NCBI RefSeq assembly: GCF_018122625.2
Contig: NZ_JAGQFT020000005.1
Span: forward strand, 248,001-312,000
Source of the DNA: Coralloluteibacterium stylophorae
GTDB lineage: Bacteria > Pseudomonadota > Gammaproteobacteria > Xanthomonadales > Xanthomonadaceae
Length of the DNA stretch: 64,000 nucleotides
Direction of reading: 5' to 3'
The translations under genes and the position numbers were made by a program. Shown here one piece after another: positions 17,287 to 26,895 of the stretch. The notes below the pieces were generated by a model that worked only from the letters and a program-made list of their open reading frames with translations, was not told where the DNA came from and searched no databases. The first letter of the stretch is position 1; each line of letters begins with the position of its first letter.

Positions 17287-19430
17287 ACCTGATGCATGCC
17301 GTGCCGGCGGAGGATCCGCTGCGCGAGGGGCTGTGCCTGCTGGCCGCACGCCTCGGGCGGCCGGCCAGTCCGGACCTGCTGGCCGACGGCGTCGCCCTCG
17401 AGCAGGGGCGCCTGCCGCTGTCGATGGTGCCGCGGGTGATGCGCCGCGCCGGCCTGGTGGCGCGGGTGGTGCGCCAGCGCGCCGCCGACGTTCCGGAGGA
17501 CCTGCTGCCCGCGCTGGTGCTGCGCGCGGACGGCCGCAGCCTGCTGCTGCTGTCGCGGCGCGGCGGCGACTGCGTCGTCGCCCGTCCCGAGCTCGGCGGC
17601 GGCGAGGAGGTCATGGACGCCGCCGCGCTGGATGCCGCCGGCAGCGGCGAGGTGGTGCTGGCACGGGTCGCGGCCGCGGACGACGGCCGCGCCGGCGACT
17701 ACGCCGAGGCGCGGCGCGGCCACTGGTTCTACCGCACCCTGCGCCCGCTCTGGCCGATCTACGTCGAGGTCGGCGTGGCGGCCCTGGTCGCCAACCTGCT
17801 GGCGGTCGCCAGCGCGCTGTTCGCGATGCAGGTCTACGACCGGGTGGTGCCGAACTTCGCCTTCGACACGCTGTGGATCCTCGCCAGCGGCGTGGTCCTG
17901 GCGGTCGGGATGGAGGCCCTGCTGCGGGTGCTGCGCGCGCATCTGCTGGACGCGGCCGGACGCTCGCTGGACGTCAAGCTGTCGCAGCGCCTGTTCGAGC
18001 AGGTGCTGCGCATGCGCCTGGATGCGCGGCCCGGGTCGCCGGGCGCGTTCAGCGCGCAGGTGCGGGAGTTCGAGGCGGTGCGCGAGTTCTTCACCTCGTC
18101 CACCGCCGCGGCGGTGTCGGACCTGCCCTTCGTGCTGCTGTTCATCGCGATCATCGCCGTCATCAGCGGCCCGGTCGCGCTGGTGCCGGCGGCGGCCGTG
18201 GTGCTGATCCTGGCGCCGGGCCTGCTGCTGCAGCGCTACCTGGCGGCGATGTCGCGGCGCAACCTGCGCGAGGGCGCAGTGCGCAACGGTGTGCTGCTCG
18301 AGGCGATCGAGCACCTGGAGACGGTCAAGGCCGCGCAGGCGGAAGGCCGCAGTCTGCGGCAGTGGGAGATGCTGTCCGAGCGGCTTTCCAGCGCCGGCGT
18401 GCAGTCGCGTTCCGTGTTCTCGATGCTGGCCTCCGCGGCCGCCGGAACCCAGCAGCTGACCTACGCGGCGATCGTGGTGGTGGGCGTGTACCAGATCGCC
18501 GCCGGCGAACTGACCGTCGGCGGCCTCATCGCCTGTTCCATCCTCGGTTCGCGGGCGACCGCGCCGATGGCCGGCGTGGCCGGGCTCCTGTCGCGCTGGC
18601 AGCACACGAAGGTGGCGCTGGAGGGCCTGGACGGGCTGATGGCCGCGCCGGTCGAGCGCCCCGAGGGGCGCCGGTTCACGCGCCTGCCGCAGGTCGAGGG
18701 CCGCTACGAGGTGCGCGAGCTGCGCGTGCAGCACGCGCCGGACGCACCGCGGGTGCTGGAGATCGACACGCTCGACATCGCGCCCGGCGAGCGGGTGGCG
18801 CTGCTCGGCGGCAACGGCGCCGGCAAGTCGACCCTGCTGCGGCTGCTGTCGGGCTTCGCCGCGCCCACCGAAGGCGGGATCCGCCTCGACGGCGTGGCCC
18901 TGGAACAGCTCGACCCGGCCGACCGCCGCCGCGCGATCGGCTATCTGCCGCAGGACGTGGCGCTGTTCCACGGCAGCCTGCGCGAGAACCTGCTGCTCGA
19001 CCGCCACGCGCTCGAGGATGCGGAGCTGCTCGAGGTGCTGGACGCGGTCGGCCTCGGCGCCTTCGTGCGCTCGCATCCGCAGGGCCTGGACCTGGCCATC
19101 GCCGGCAACCGCTCGCTGTCCGGCGGCCAGCGGCAGGCGGTCGGGCTGGCGCGGCTGATCCTGCAGGACCCCCGCGTGGTGCTGATGGACGAACCGACCG
19201 CGGCCTTCGACCAGGCCAGCGAGCAGAAGGTGGTCGCCTTCCTGCAGCGCTGGCTCGGTGGCCGCACCCTGGTGCTGGCCACGCACAAGCGGGCCCTGCT
19301 GGCGGTCACCGGCCGGGTGGTGGTGCTGCGCAACGGCCGCGTCGTCGGTGACGGCGCGCCGGGAGCGCTGGTGCGCGGCAACCGGGTGGCCGCGGATGCG
19401 GTGGCGGAGGCGAACCATGGCGACGGCTAG
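17283..19430 (+). CDS. Type I secretion ABC transporter (LapB-like)
   Basis: Inner-membrane ATPase that drives adhesin export; 715 residues. An N-terminal C39-like domain (about 1-135) has no catalytic Cys-His arrangement, as in LapB/HlyB exporters, so it likely only recognises substrate. Six hydrophobic segments span about 155-430 (including FALFAMQVYDRVVPNFAFDT and FVLLFIAIIAVISG). The ATPase has Walker A GGNGAGKST (about 509-517), signature LSGGQRQAVGLAR, Walker B VVLMDEPTAAFD and the H-loop LATHKRALL. The ATG at 17283 overlaps the preceding stop. The next gene starts 14 bases before this one ends. Confidence 0.92.
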   Translation: MNLMHAVPAEDPLREGLCLLAARLGRPASPDLLADGVALEQGRLPLSMVPRVMRRAGLVARVVRQRAADVPEDLLPALVLRADGRSLLLLSRRGGDCVVARPELGGGEEVMDAAALDAAGSGEVVLARVAAADDGRAGDYAEARRGHWFYRTLRPLWPIYVEVGVAALVANLLAVASALFAMQVYDRVVPNFAFDTLWILASGVVLAVGMEALLRVLRAHLLDAAGRSLDVKLSQRLFEQVLRMRLDARPGSPGAFSAQVREFEAVREFFTSSTAAAVSDLPFVLLFIAIIAVISGPVALVPAAAVVLILAPGLLLQRYLAAMSRRNLREGAVRNGVLLEAIEHLETVKAAQAEGRSLRQWEMLSERLSSAGVQSRSVFSMLASAAAGTQQLTYAAIVVVGVYQIAAGELTVGGLIACSILGSRATAPMAGVAGLLSRWQHTKVALEGLDGLMAAPVERPEGRRFTRLPQVEGRYEVRELRVQHAPDAPRVLEIDTLDIAPGERVALLGGNGAGKSTLLRLLSGFAAPTEGGIRLDGVALEQLDPADRRRAIGYLPQDVALFHGSLRENLLLDRHALEDAELLEVLDAVGLGAFVRSHPQGLDLAIAGNRSLSGGQRQAVGLARLILQDPRVVLMDEPTAAFDQASEQKVVAFLQRWLGGRTLVLATHKRALLAVTGRVVVLRNGRVVGDGAPGALVRGNRVAADAVAEANHGDG

Positions 19431-20607
19431 GCGGCAGCGGACGCGGCTGCGCGGCCGCTTCGGCCACGGCGACACGCCCCTGGTGAGCCCGCTGGCGCGT
19501 CCGGTGCTGTGGGCGAGCCTGTTCGCCGTGGTGATCGCGGTGGCCTGGGCCGCCTGGGCCGAGCTCGACGAGGTGACCCGCGGCGACGGCCAGGTCGTGC
19601 CTTTCAGCCGGGTGCAGATCATCCAGAGCCTGGAGGGCGGCATCCTCGACCGGCTGCTGGTGGCCGAGGGCGACGTGGTCACCGCGGGCCAGCCGCTGGT
19701 GCAGCTCGACGCGGTGCGCTTCCGCACCGGCTTCGGCGAGGCGCGCGCGCGGGCCCGCGCGCTGCAGGCGGCGGTCGCGCGCCTGGAGGCGGAGGTGCGC
19801 GGTGCCGAAGCGATCGAGTTTCCCGGGACCATCGAGGAAGACGACCCGGTGATCGCGTCGGAAACCTCGCTGTTCCGCGCGCGGCGCGCGCGCCTGAACG
19901 AGGCGGTGGCCGCGCTGGAGCAGGAAATCGCGCTCGCCCGGCGCCAGCTGGCGCTGATCGAGCCGCTGGTGGCGCGGCGTTCGGTGAGCGAGGTCGAGCA
20001 GCTCAAGCTGCGCCAGCAGATCGCGGCCAAGACCGGCGAGCTGACCGAGATGCGCAACGCCTACATGCAGGAGGCCTACGGCGAGCTGGTGCAGCGCCAG
20101 AGCGAGCTGGCCGCCGAACTGCAGGTGCTGGAGCAGCGTCGCGACCAGCTCGACCGCACCCGCCTCATCTCGCCGGTGAACGGCCGGGTCAACGCCGTGC
20201 ACATCAGCACCCGCGGCGGCGTGGTGCAGCCGGGCGAGGCGATCATGGAGATCACCCCGGGCGACGACCAGCTCCTGGTCGAGGCCAGGATCAGGCCGAA
20301 GGACGTCGCCTTCATTGCGCCCGGCATGCCCGCGCGGGTCAAGATCACCGCCTACGACTACACCATCTACGGCGACCTGCCGGCGACGGTGGAGCAGATC
20401 AGCGCCGACACCATCGAGGAGGAGACGCCGCGCGGCAAGGAGGCCTTCTACCGGATCCTGGTGCGCACCGAGCGCGCGCACCTCGTCAGGGGCGGCAACG
20501 AGCTGCCGATCCGCCCGGGCATGGTCGCCGAGGTCGACGTGATCAGCGGCCAGCGCAGCGTGCTGAGCTATCTCCTGCGGCCGCTGCTGCGTGCGCGGCT
20601 GAACTGA
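19417..20607 (+). CDS. HlyD-family membrane fusion protein (LapC-like)
   Basis: Periplasmic adaptor linking the ABC transporter to the TolC-like channel; 396 residues. A short cytoplasmic tail is followed by one membrane segment (PVLWASLFAVVIAVAWAAWA, about 27-46). A lipoyl-like half follows (GDGQVVPFSRVQIIQSLEGG, LLVAEGDVVTAGQPLVQLD), then a long coiled coil (about 95-235) with REL/KLRQQIAAKTGEL. The second lipoyl half and barrel read RLISPVNGRVNAVHIST, GGVVQPGEAIMEITP and ELPIRPGMVAEVDVISGQRS. The ATG at 19417 overlaps the ABC gene by 14 bases, completing the adhesin-channel-ATPase-adaptor operon. An intergenic hairpin follows. Confidence 0.92.
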   Translation: MATARRQRTRLRGRFGHGDTPLVSPLARPVLWASLFAVVIAVAWAAWAELDEVTRGDGQVVPFSRVQIIQSLEGGILDRLLVAEGDVVTAGQPLVQLDAVRFRTGFGEARARARALQAAVARLEAEVRGAEAIEFPGTIEEDDPVIASETSLFRARRARLNEAVAALEQEIALARRQLALIEPLVARRSVSEVEQLKLRQQIAAKTGELTEMRNAYMQEAYGELVQRQSELAAELQVLEQRRDQLDRTRLISPVNGRVNAVHISTRGGVVQPGEAIMEITPGDDQLLVEARIRPKDVAFIAPGMPARVKITAYDYTIYGDLPATVEQISADTIEEETPRGKEAFYRILVRTERAHLVRGGNELPIRPGMVAEVDVISGQRSVLSYLLRPLLRARLN

Positions 20608-20622
20608 AGCCGCGCCGCGGCT
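20608..20622. terminator. Bidirectional hairpin between convergent operons
   Basis: AGCCGC / GCGGCT 6-bp stem with GCC loop fills most of the 18 bases between the HlyD stop and the ligD stop on the other strand. There is no T-tract on either side. Confidence 0.45.
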
Positions 20623-20625
20623 GGC

Positions 20626-23193
20626 TCAGTCCAGCGCCGGCAGCGCCTGGCGCATGGCGTCGATGCCGGCCCAGGCGTCGGCCTTGTCCGAACGCGCGCG
20701 GCGCAGGGCGCGCTGCATGTCGTAGTCGGCGCCGGACCTGGTGCGGCCCAGCTCCTCCCAGCGCAGCGGCACGGCGACCGGCGCGCCGGGCCGCGCGCGC
20801 AGCGACCAGTTGGTGACGCTGGTCGCGCCGCGGCCGTTGCGCAGCCAGTCGATGAAGATCCGCCCCGGCCGCTTGGCCTTGCTCGCCACTGCCAGGTAGC
20901 GCTCCGGCGCCTGCGCCGCCATGGCCCTGGCGAAGGCCTCGCAGAAGGCCTTGGCCTCGTCCCAGGCGGCGCTGCGGTCCAGCGGCACGACCACGTGCAG
21001 CCCTTTGCCGCCGGACAGGCGCACGAAGCTCTCCAGCCCGACCTCCTGCAGCCGCGCGCGGATCTCGCGCGCCGCGGCGACGATGGCCTTCCACTCGACG
21101 CCGTCGCCGGGATCGAGGTCGAACACGATGCGGTCCGGATGCTCCGGATCGTCGATGCGCGCGCCCCAGGGATGGAATTCGAGCGTGTTCATCTGCACCA
21201 GCTGCATCAGCGCGGCGCGGTCGCCGACGTAGAGGTAGTCCTCGCGGTCGCCGCCCTTCTCCCGGATCGGGATCGCGCCGACGCGGTCGCCGAGCTTGGC
21301 GGCGTGGTGCTTCTGGAAGAAGCAGGTGCCCTCCGCGCCGTCCGGGCAGCGGATCAGGGACAGCGGGCGGTCGACGAGCTCCGGCATGAGCAGCGGCGCC
21401 ACGGCGCGGTAGTAGTCGGCGACCTGGCCCTTGGTGATGCCGTCGGCCGGGAACACCACGCGTTCGGGATGGGTGATCTCCACGTCCTCCTCCGCCTCGC
21501 TGCGCAGGCCGAGATCGGCCGGGCCCTTGTCCTCGCGCACGCGCTGGAAGCTGGCCTGGCGCAGCAGGCCTTCCTTGGCCCAGCCGCGGAAGGCGACCTC
21601 GACCACCAGCTCCGGCCGCACCCAGGTCACGCCGCGCTTCGCCGCCGGCAGGTGCGCGGGCAGGGCGAGGGTCGGCGTGTCCTGTTCGAGCGGCGCCAGC
21701 CGGCGCATCAGCGCCTTGATCGTCCTGTCGTCGTAGCCGGTACCGACGCGGCCGACGTAGCGCAGCGCGCCGTCGACCACCTGCGCCATCAGCAGCGCGC
21801 CGAAGCCCTGGCGCGCGCCCTTCGGCGCGGACCAGCCGACCACGACGAACTCGTCGCTGTGGGCGTGCTTGACCTTGACCCAGCCGCCGCCGCGCCCCTG
21901 CGCGTAGCCGGCGTCCACGCGCTTGCAGACGATGCCCTCCAGCCCCTGTCCGGCGCTGGCGGCGAAGACCTTCTCGCCCTGGCCGACGATGTGCTGGCTG
22001 AAGGCCAGTGCCGCGCTGGCGTCGTGCGCGAGCAGCGCCTCCAGCAGGCGCTTGCGCTCGACGAGCGGTGCGTCGCCGAGGTCGACGCCCTCCAGCGCCG
22101 GCATGTCGAACATCAGGTAGCGCAGCGGCGCACGCGCGCTGCCCTCGATGGTGCGCTGGAGCGCGGAAAAGTCGCTGCGGCCCTGTGCGTCCAGCGCCAC
22201 CAGTTCGCCGTCGAAGCGACCCGACGCCACCGGCAGCGCCTCGATCGCCTGGCGGATGTCGGGAAAGTCCTCCGACCAGTCCAGGTCGTTGCGCGAGCGC
22301 AGCCGCGCGCGGCCGTCGTCGAGATCGACCAGCAGCCGGTAGCCGTCCCACTTCACCTCGTGCAGCCAGTCCTCGCCGCGCGGCGGCGCCTCGCGCAGCG
22401 CGCACAGCTGCGGCCTGAAGCCGGCGGCGAGCGGGCGGTCGCGGGCGCCTTCCAGCGCCAGCGCCTGCGCGCGCCAGTCGCACGCGCGGCGGCTGGGCTT
22501 CTTCGTGGCCTTCTTCGCCGCTGCGCGCGCGCCGGTGCCGCCCGACCGCGCCGCCGGCGCGCCCGCGCGGGCCTGCTTCGCAGCCTTCGTCGTCGTCTTC
22601 GTCGCCTTCTTCGTCTTCGCCGCGGCGGCCGGCACCGTGCCGAGTTCGCGGCCGGTGCCGCCGAGCTCGGTCGGCACGAAGTCGTCCGCATCCGCATCGC
22701 GGGCGAAGGCGTCGCTGCGCTTGATCAGCAGCCAGCTCGGCTTGCTGCCGCGCATGTGCGTGCGCACCAGCTTGAACGCGCCCTCCATCCTGCCGCCGTG
22801 CAGTTCGAAGTCGAGCTTGCCGGCGGCGATCGCCTCCAGCGGGTCGCCGTCGCAGGCCCACACGCCGTGGTCGAACACGACCACGTGGCCGGCGCCGTAG
22901 TTGCCCTCCGGGATGTCGCCCTCGAAGCTCGCGTAGGACAGCGGATGGTCCTCGACCTGCATCGCCAGGCGCTTCTCGCCCGCGCGCAGCGACGGCCCTT
23001 TGGGCACCGCCCAGCTCTTGAGCACGCCGTCGGCCTCGAGCCGGAAGTCGAAGTGCCGGGCGCGCGCATGGTGCAGCTGGATCACGAAGATCGGCCGCCG
23101 GCCGCCGCGCGGATTGCGCCGCGCCTGCGCCTCGTCGGAGGGTTCGGGCGTGTCGCCGAAGCGGCGCTTGCGCACGTACTCCTGCAGGCTCAT
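20626..23193 (-). CDS. ligD: Multifunctional ATP-dependent DNA ligase LigD
   Basis: Non-homologous end-joining enzyme of 855 residues with domain order phosphoesterase-ligase-polymerase, as in Pseudomonas LigD. The PE domain (about 30-180) shows its metal residues in LHHARARHFDFRLEADG, EDHPLSY and GNYGAG. A Lys/Ala/Thr-rich linker runs about 195-245. The ligase domain (about 255-555) has catalytic Lys281 in EVKWDGYR, GELVALDAQG and LEGIVCKR. The polymerase domain (about 568-855) starts ITHPERVVFP and has RIVFDLDPGDG, SGGKGLHVVVPL and IFIDWLRNGRGATSV. It starts 3 bases after the ku stop, so the two are co-transcribed. Confidence 0.96.
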   Translation of the reverse strand: MSLQEYVRKRRFGDTPEPSDEAQARRNPRGGRRPIFVIQLHHARARHFDFRLEADGVLKSWAVPKGPSLRAGEKRLAMQVEDHPLSYASFEGDIPEGNYGAGHVVVFDHGVWACDGDPLEAIAAGKLDFELHGGRMEGAFKLVRTHMRGSKPSWLLIKRSDAFARDADADDFVPTELGGTGRELGTVPAAAAKTKKATKTTTKAAKQARAGAPAARSGGTGARAAAKKATKKPSRRACDWRAQALALEGARDRPLAAGFRPQLCALREAPPRGEDWLHEVKWDGYRLLVDLDDGRARLRSRNDLDWSEDFPDIRQAIEALPVASGRFDGELVALDAQGRSDFSALQRTIEGSARAPLRYLMFDMPALEGVDLGDAPLVERKRLLEALLAHDASAALAFSQHIVGQGEKVFAASAGQGLEGIVCKRVDAGYAQGRGGGWVKVKHAHSDEFVVVGWSAPKGARQGFGALLMAQVVDGALRYVGRVGTGYDDRTIKALMRRLAPLEQDTPTLALPAHLPAAKRGVTWVRPELVVEVAFRGWAKEGLLRQASFQRVREDKGPADLGLRSEAEEDVEITHPERVVFPADGITKGQVADYYRAVAPLLMPELVDRPLSLIRCPDGAEGTCFFQKHHAAKLGDRVGAIPIREKGGDREDYLYVGDRAALMQLVQMNTLEFHPWGARIDDPEHPDRIVFDLDPGDGVEWKAIVAAAREIRARLQEVGLESFVRLSGGKGLHVVVPLDRSAAWDEAKAFCEAFARAMAAQAPERYLAVASKAKRPGRIFIDWLRNGRGATSVTNWSLRARPGAPVAVPLRWEELGRTRSGADYDMQRALRRARSDKADAWAGIDAMRQALPALD

Positions 23194-23196
23194 CGA

Positions 23197-24162
23197 TCAG
23201 CCCGCCTTGCGCAGCGGCGCCTTCTTCGCCGCCTTCTTGGCCGTCGCCTTCTTCGTCGCGGCCTTGGCCGCCTTCTTCGCGGCGGACTTGGCGGCGGTCT
23301 TCTTCGTCGCCTTCTTCGCCGGCGCGCCGGCGTCCCTGGAGACCGGCGCGCTGCGTGCGGGCGTGCGCTTGTTGGTGTCCAGGCTCTGCTTCAGCAGCGC
23401 CATGAAGTCGACCACGTTGGTGCTGGCGTCCTCCGGCACCTGCGGCTCCTCCTCGCGCGAGACCACGCCCTCGGACTTCAGCCGCTTCTCGATCACCGCC
23501 TGCAGGCGTTCGCGGAACTCGTCGCGGTAGTCCTGCGGCTTCCAGTCCGTCGACATCGATTCGATGAGCTGCTGCGCCATCTCCAGTTCGCGGTCGGAGA
23601 TGCGGTAGTCGGCGGGCTTTCCTTCCGGGATCCTGTAGTCCTCGAGATCGACCAGTTCCTGCGGGTAGCGCAGCAGCACCAGGATCAGCGCGTCGCCCTG
23701 CGGCATCACCGCGGAGAGGTATTCGCGGGTGCGGATCACCACCCGCGCGATGCCGACCTTGCCGGTGCGCGCCAGCGTCTCGCGCAGCAGCACGTAGCCC
23801 TTCTCGGCCTTCTTGCCGGGCACCAGCACGTAGGGCTTCTCGTAGAACTGCGGCACGATCGCGCTGCCGTCGACGAAGGCCTCGACCTCCACCGCCTCGC
23901 GGCCTTCCGGCGAGGCCGACTTGAAGTCCTCCGGCTGCAGCACGACGTAGTTGCCCTTGTCGTACTCGTAGGCCTTGACGATTTCCTTCCAGGGCACTTC
24001 CTCGCCGGTCTCGGCGTTGACCCGCTCGTAGCGCACCGGCTGGTTGTTGCGCGCGTCGAGCATGCGGAAGTGCAGGTCGATCTTGCGCTCGCCGGTCATC
24101 AGCGAGACCGGCACGTTGAGCAGTCCGAAAGAAAGCGTTCCGGTCCAGATCGGGCGGGCCAT
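23197..24162 (-). CDS. ku: Non-homologous end-joining protein Ku
   Basis: Homodimeric DNA-end-binding ring that recruits LigD; 321 residues. The ATG at 24162 begins the canonical MARPIWTGTLSFGLLNVPVSL; upstream in-frame sequence has no Ku similarity. The beta-barrel core includes DLHFRMLDARNNQPVRYERV, YVLVPGKKAEKGYVLLRETL and LIESMSTDWKPQDYRDEFRE. From about residue 265 the protein becomes almost purely Lys/Ala/Thr, a histone-H1-like basic tail known from some bacterial Ku proteins to add DNA affinity. It is first in a two-gene operon with ligD and diverges from the dehydrogenase gene. Confidence 0.96.
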   Translation of the reverse strand: MARPIWTGTLSFGLLNVPVSLMTGERKIDLHFRMLDARNNQPVRYERVNAETGEEVPWKEIVKAYEYDKGNYVVLQPEDFKSASPEGREAVEVEAFVDGSAIVPQFYEKPYVLVPGKKAEKGYVLLRETLARTGKVGIARVVIRTREYLSAVMPQGDALILVLLRYPQELVDLEDYRIPEGKPADYRISDRELEMAQQLIESMSTDWKPQDYRDEFRERLQAVIEKRLKSEGVVSREEEPQVPEDASTNVVDFMALLKQSLDTNKRTPARSAPVSRDAGAPAKKATKKTAAKSAAKKAAKAATKKATAKKAAKKAPLRKAG

Positions 24163-24299
24163 GGCGTCATCCGGCGGGCCGCGGCGGCGGCGGGCGTTCG
24201 ATTGCAGCAGCGCCGCGATGAAGACGGCATGGTCTTTCGCGTCGGCTTTGCACGGTGCATGCGGCAATGCGCTTCCCCCCGACGTCGCGACCCATCGCC

Positions 24300-25180
<881 letters not shown>

Positions 25181-25184
<4 letters not shown>

Positions 25185-25417
25185 AACCGGGCGAGGCACG
25201 CGGCGCGGACGAGGCCTCCGCGGACATGGCCGCCGGGGAGCGCCGCGGCGCGCTGCCGGATGCGCGGGTGCGGCGCGACAACGTGCCCCACGGCGCGGTG
25301 CAGCGCGAGGACGGCAGCGCGATCGCCGGCTCCGACTACCATGCCGGCGAGGAGCGGGGCCGGCCGAACGACTACCACCCGGACGACGCGCCCGAGGCGT
25401 CGCCCGATCGCGATTAA
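25181..25417 (+). CDS. Small hypothetical protein coupled to the dehydrogenase
   Basis: A 78-residue, very hydrophilic, charged protein whose ATG overlaps the dehydrogenase stop (ATGA), so translation is probably coupled. It has no membrane segment or cysteine. It is rich in Asp, Glu, Arg and Ala (VRRDNVPHGAVQREDGSAIA, DYHAGEERGRPNDYHPDD) and is probably disordered. I recognise no family. A strong hairpin lies 28 bases after its stop. Confidence rests on the overlap arrangement and on codon bias matching its neighbour. Confidence 0.6.
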
Positions 25418-25445
25418 GCGATACGAATCATGAGCTTGAGCGCGC

Positions 25446-25469
25446 CCGATGCTGCGTGCGCAGCATCGG
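25446..25469. promoter_or_regulatory. 11-bp inverted repeat upstream of egtB
   Basis: Perfect stem CCGATGCTGCG / CGCAGCATCGG with a TG loop, 28 bases after the 78-residue gene and 88 bases before the egtB ATG. It could be the terminator of the upstream pair (no T-run) or an operator for egtB; the near-zero loop suits a protein-binding dyad as well. Confidence 0.55.
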
Positions 25470-25557
25470 CCGTCACACCGATTCAATGCTTGCGGCCGCA
25501 TCCTGTGCGTCCCGGACCGGCCCGCGACCGGTCCCGCCGCGAGATCCCCCTCGAGCC

Positions 25558-26895
25558 ATGTCCTCCGCAACGGCTTCCGCCGCCGCTCCACGCACGCCCG
25601 TCTCCGTCGCGCCTGCGGACCTGCTGGCCAGGCACTTCCAGCGCGTGCGTGCGCGCACGCTGGCGCTCGCCGCGCCGCTCGCGCCCGAGGACTGCGTCGC
25701 GCAGTCGATGCCCGACGCCAGCCCCACCAAGTGGCACCTCGCGCACACGACCTGGTTCTTCGAGGCCTTCGTGCTCGGCCGCGACGGCGGCTATGCACCG
25801 CCGCACCCGGACTGGCACTACCTCTTCAACTCCTACTACCAGACCGTCGGCCCGATGCACGCGCGGCCGCAGCGCGGCCTGCTGACGCGGCCCACGCTCG
25901 ACGAGGTCCGCGCCTGGCGCCACGAGGTCGACGGCCGCGTGCTCGACCTGCTCGCCGGCGGCGTCGACGACGACATGCGCGTGCGCATCCGCCTCGGGCT
26001 CGAGCACGAGCAGCAGCACCAGGAACTGCTGCTGACCGACATCAAGCACCTGTTCTCGGTCCACCCGCTGCGCCCGGCCTACGACGCGTCGCTGGCGCAG
26101 GCGCCCGCGGCAGCGGCGCGTCCGCTGCGCTTCCGCGCCGGCCTGCAGGGCGTGCACGAGATCGGCCGCGGTGCGGCCGCCGACGCCGGGGACTTCGCCT
26201 TCGACTGCGAAACGCCGCGCCACCGGGTGCTGCTGCAGCCGCATGCCCTGGCCGAGCGCCCGACCAGCAACGCCGAGTTCCTCGAGTTCATCCGCGACGG
26301 CGGCTACCGCACGCCGACGCTGTGGATGGCCGAGGGCTGGGACCTGGCCTGCCGCGAGGGCTGGCAGCGCCCGATCTACTGGATGGACGACGACGCCAGC
26401 GAGTTCACCCTCGGCGGCGTGCGCGCGCTGGATCCGCATGCGCCGGTGTGCCACGTCAGCTTCTTCGAGGCAGACGCCTTCGCGCGCTGGGCCGGCCTGC
26501 GCCTGCCGACCGAGGCCGAATGGGAGACGCGTGCGGCGCGCCTGCCGTCGGCGGACGGGAACTTCGCCGATGCCGGGCTGCTCCATCCCCGGGGCCCGCA
26601 GGACGACGATGCCGGCGCGACGCAGCTGTTCGGCGACGTCTGGGAGTGGACCTCCAGCCCCTACGTCGCCTATCCGGGCTTCCGCCCGCTGCCGGGCGCG
26701 CTCGGCGAATACAACGGCAAGTTCATGTGCGGCCAGTGGATCCTGCGGGGCGGTTCCTGCGCGACCCCGGCCGGCCACGTGCGCGGCACCTATCGCAATT
26801 TCTTCCATCCCGCCGCGCGCTGGCAGTTCTCGGGCATCCGTCTCGCCCGCGACGAGGCGCCCGGCGGACACGCGGCCATGCAGGAGGGCCGATGA
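25558..26895 (+). CDS. egtB: Ergothioneine biosynthesis protein EgtB
   Basis: Iron-dependent sulfoxide synthase joining a thiol donor to hercynine in ergothioneine synthesis; 445 residues. The N-terminal DinB-like domain carries the three-histidine iron site: His63 in KWHLAHTTWFFE, and His150 and His154 in LGLEHEQQHQEL. The C-terminal formylglycine-enzyme-like domain (about 190-440) has SNAEFLEFIRDGGYRTPTLW, ARWAGLRLPTEAEWE, LFGDVWEWTSSPY and FMCGQWILRGGSC. The ATG at 25558 gives the normal N-terminus; upstream in-frame codons are not protein-like. Its stop overlaps egtD. No egtA or egtE is nearby, so the donor and lyase must be encoded elsewhere. Confidence 0.93.
   Translation: MSSATASAAAPRTPVSVAPADLLARHFQRVRARTLALAAPLAPEDCVAQSMPDASPTKWHLAHTTWFFEAFVLGRDGGYAPPHPDWHYLFNSYYQTVGPMHARPQRGLLTRPTLDEVRAWRHEVDGRVLDLLAGGVDDDMRVRIRLGLEHEQQHQELLLTDIKHLFSVHPLRPAYDASLAQAPAAAARPLRFRAGLQGVHEIGRGAAADAGDFAFDCETPRHRVLLQPHALAERPTSNAEFLEFIRDGGYRTPTLWMAEGWDLACREGWQRPIYWMDDDASEFTLGGVRALDPHAPVCHVSFFEADAFARWAGLRLPTEAEWETRAARLPSADGNFADAGLLHPRGPQDDDAGATQLFGDVWEWTSSPYVAYPGFRPLPGALGEYNGKFMCGQWILRGGSCATPAGHVRGTYRNFFHPAARWQFSGIRLARDEAPGGHAAMQEGR

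Noticed and set aside
17283-17700. N-terminal C39-like domain of the ABC transporter considered as an active peptidase
   Set aside because: No Cys-His-Asp arrangement is seen in residues 1-135 and the cargo has no double-Gly leader; it fits the inactive domain of LapB/HlyB exporters.
17247-20057. Long minus-strand frame across the ABC transporter and HlyD genes
   Set aside because: Shadow of two clearly recognised plus-strand genes; its translation shows no family motif.
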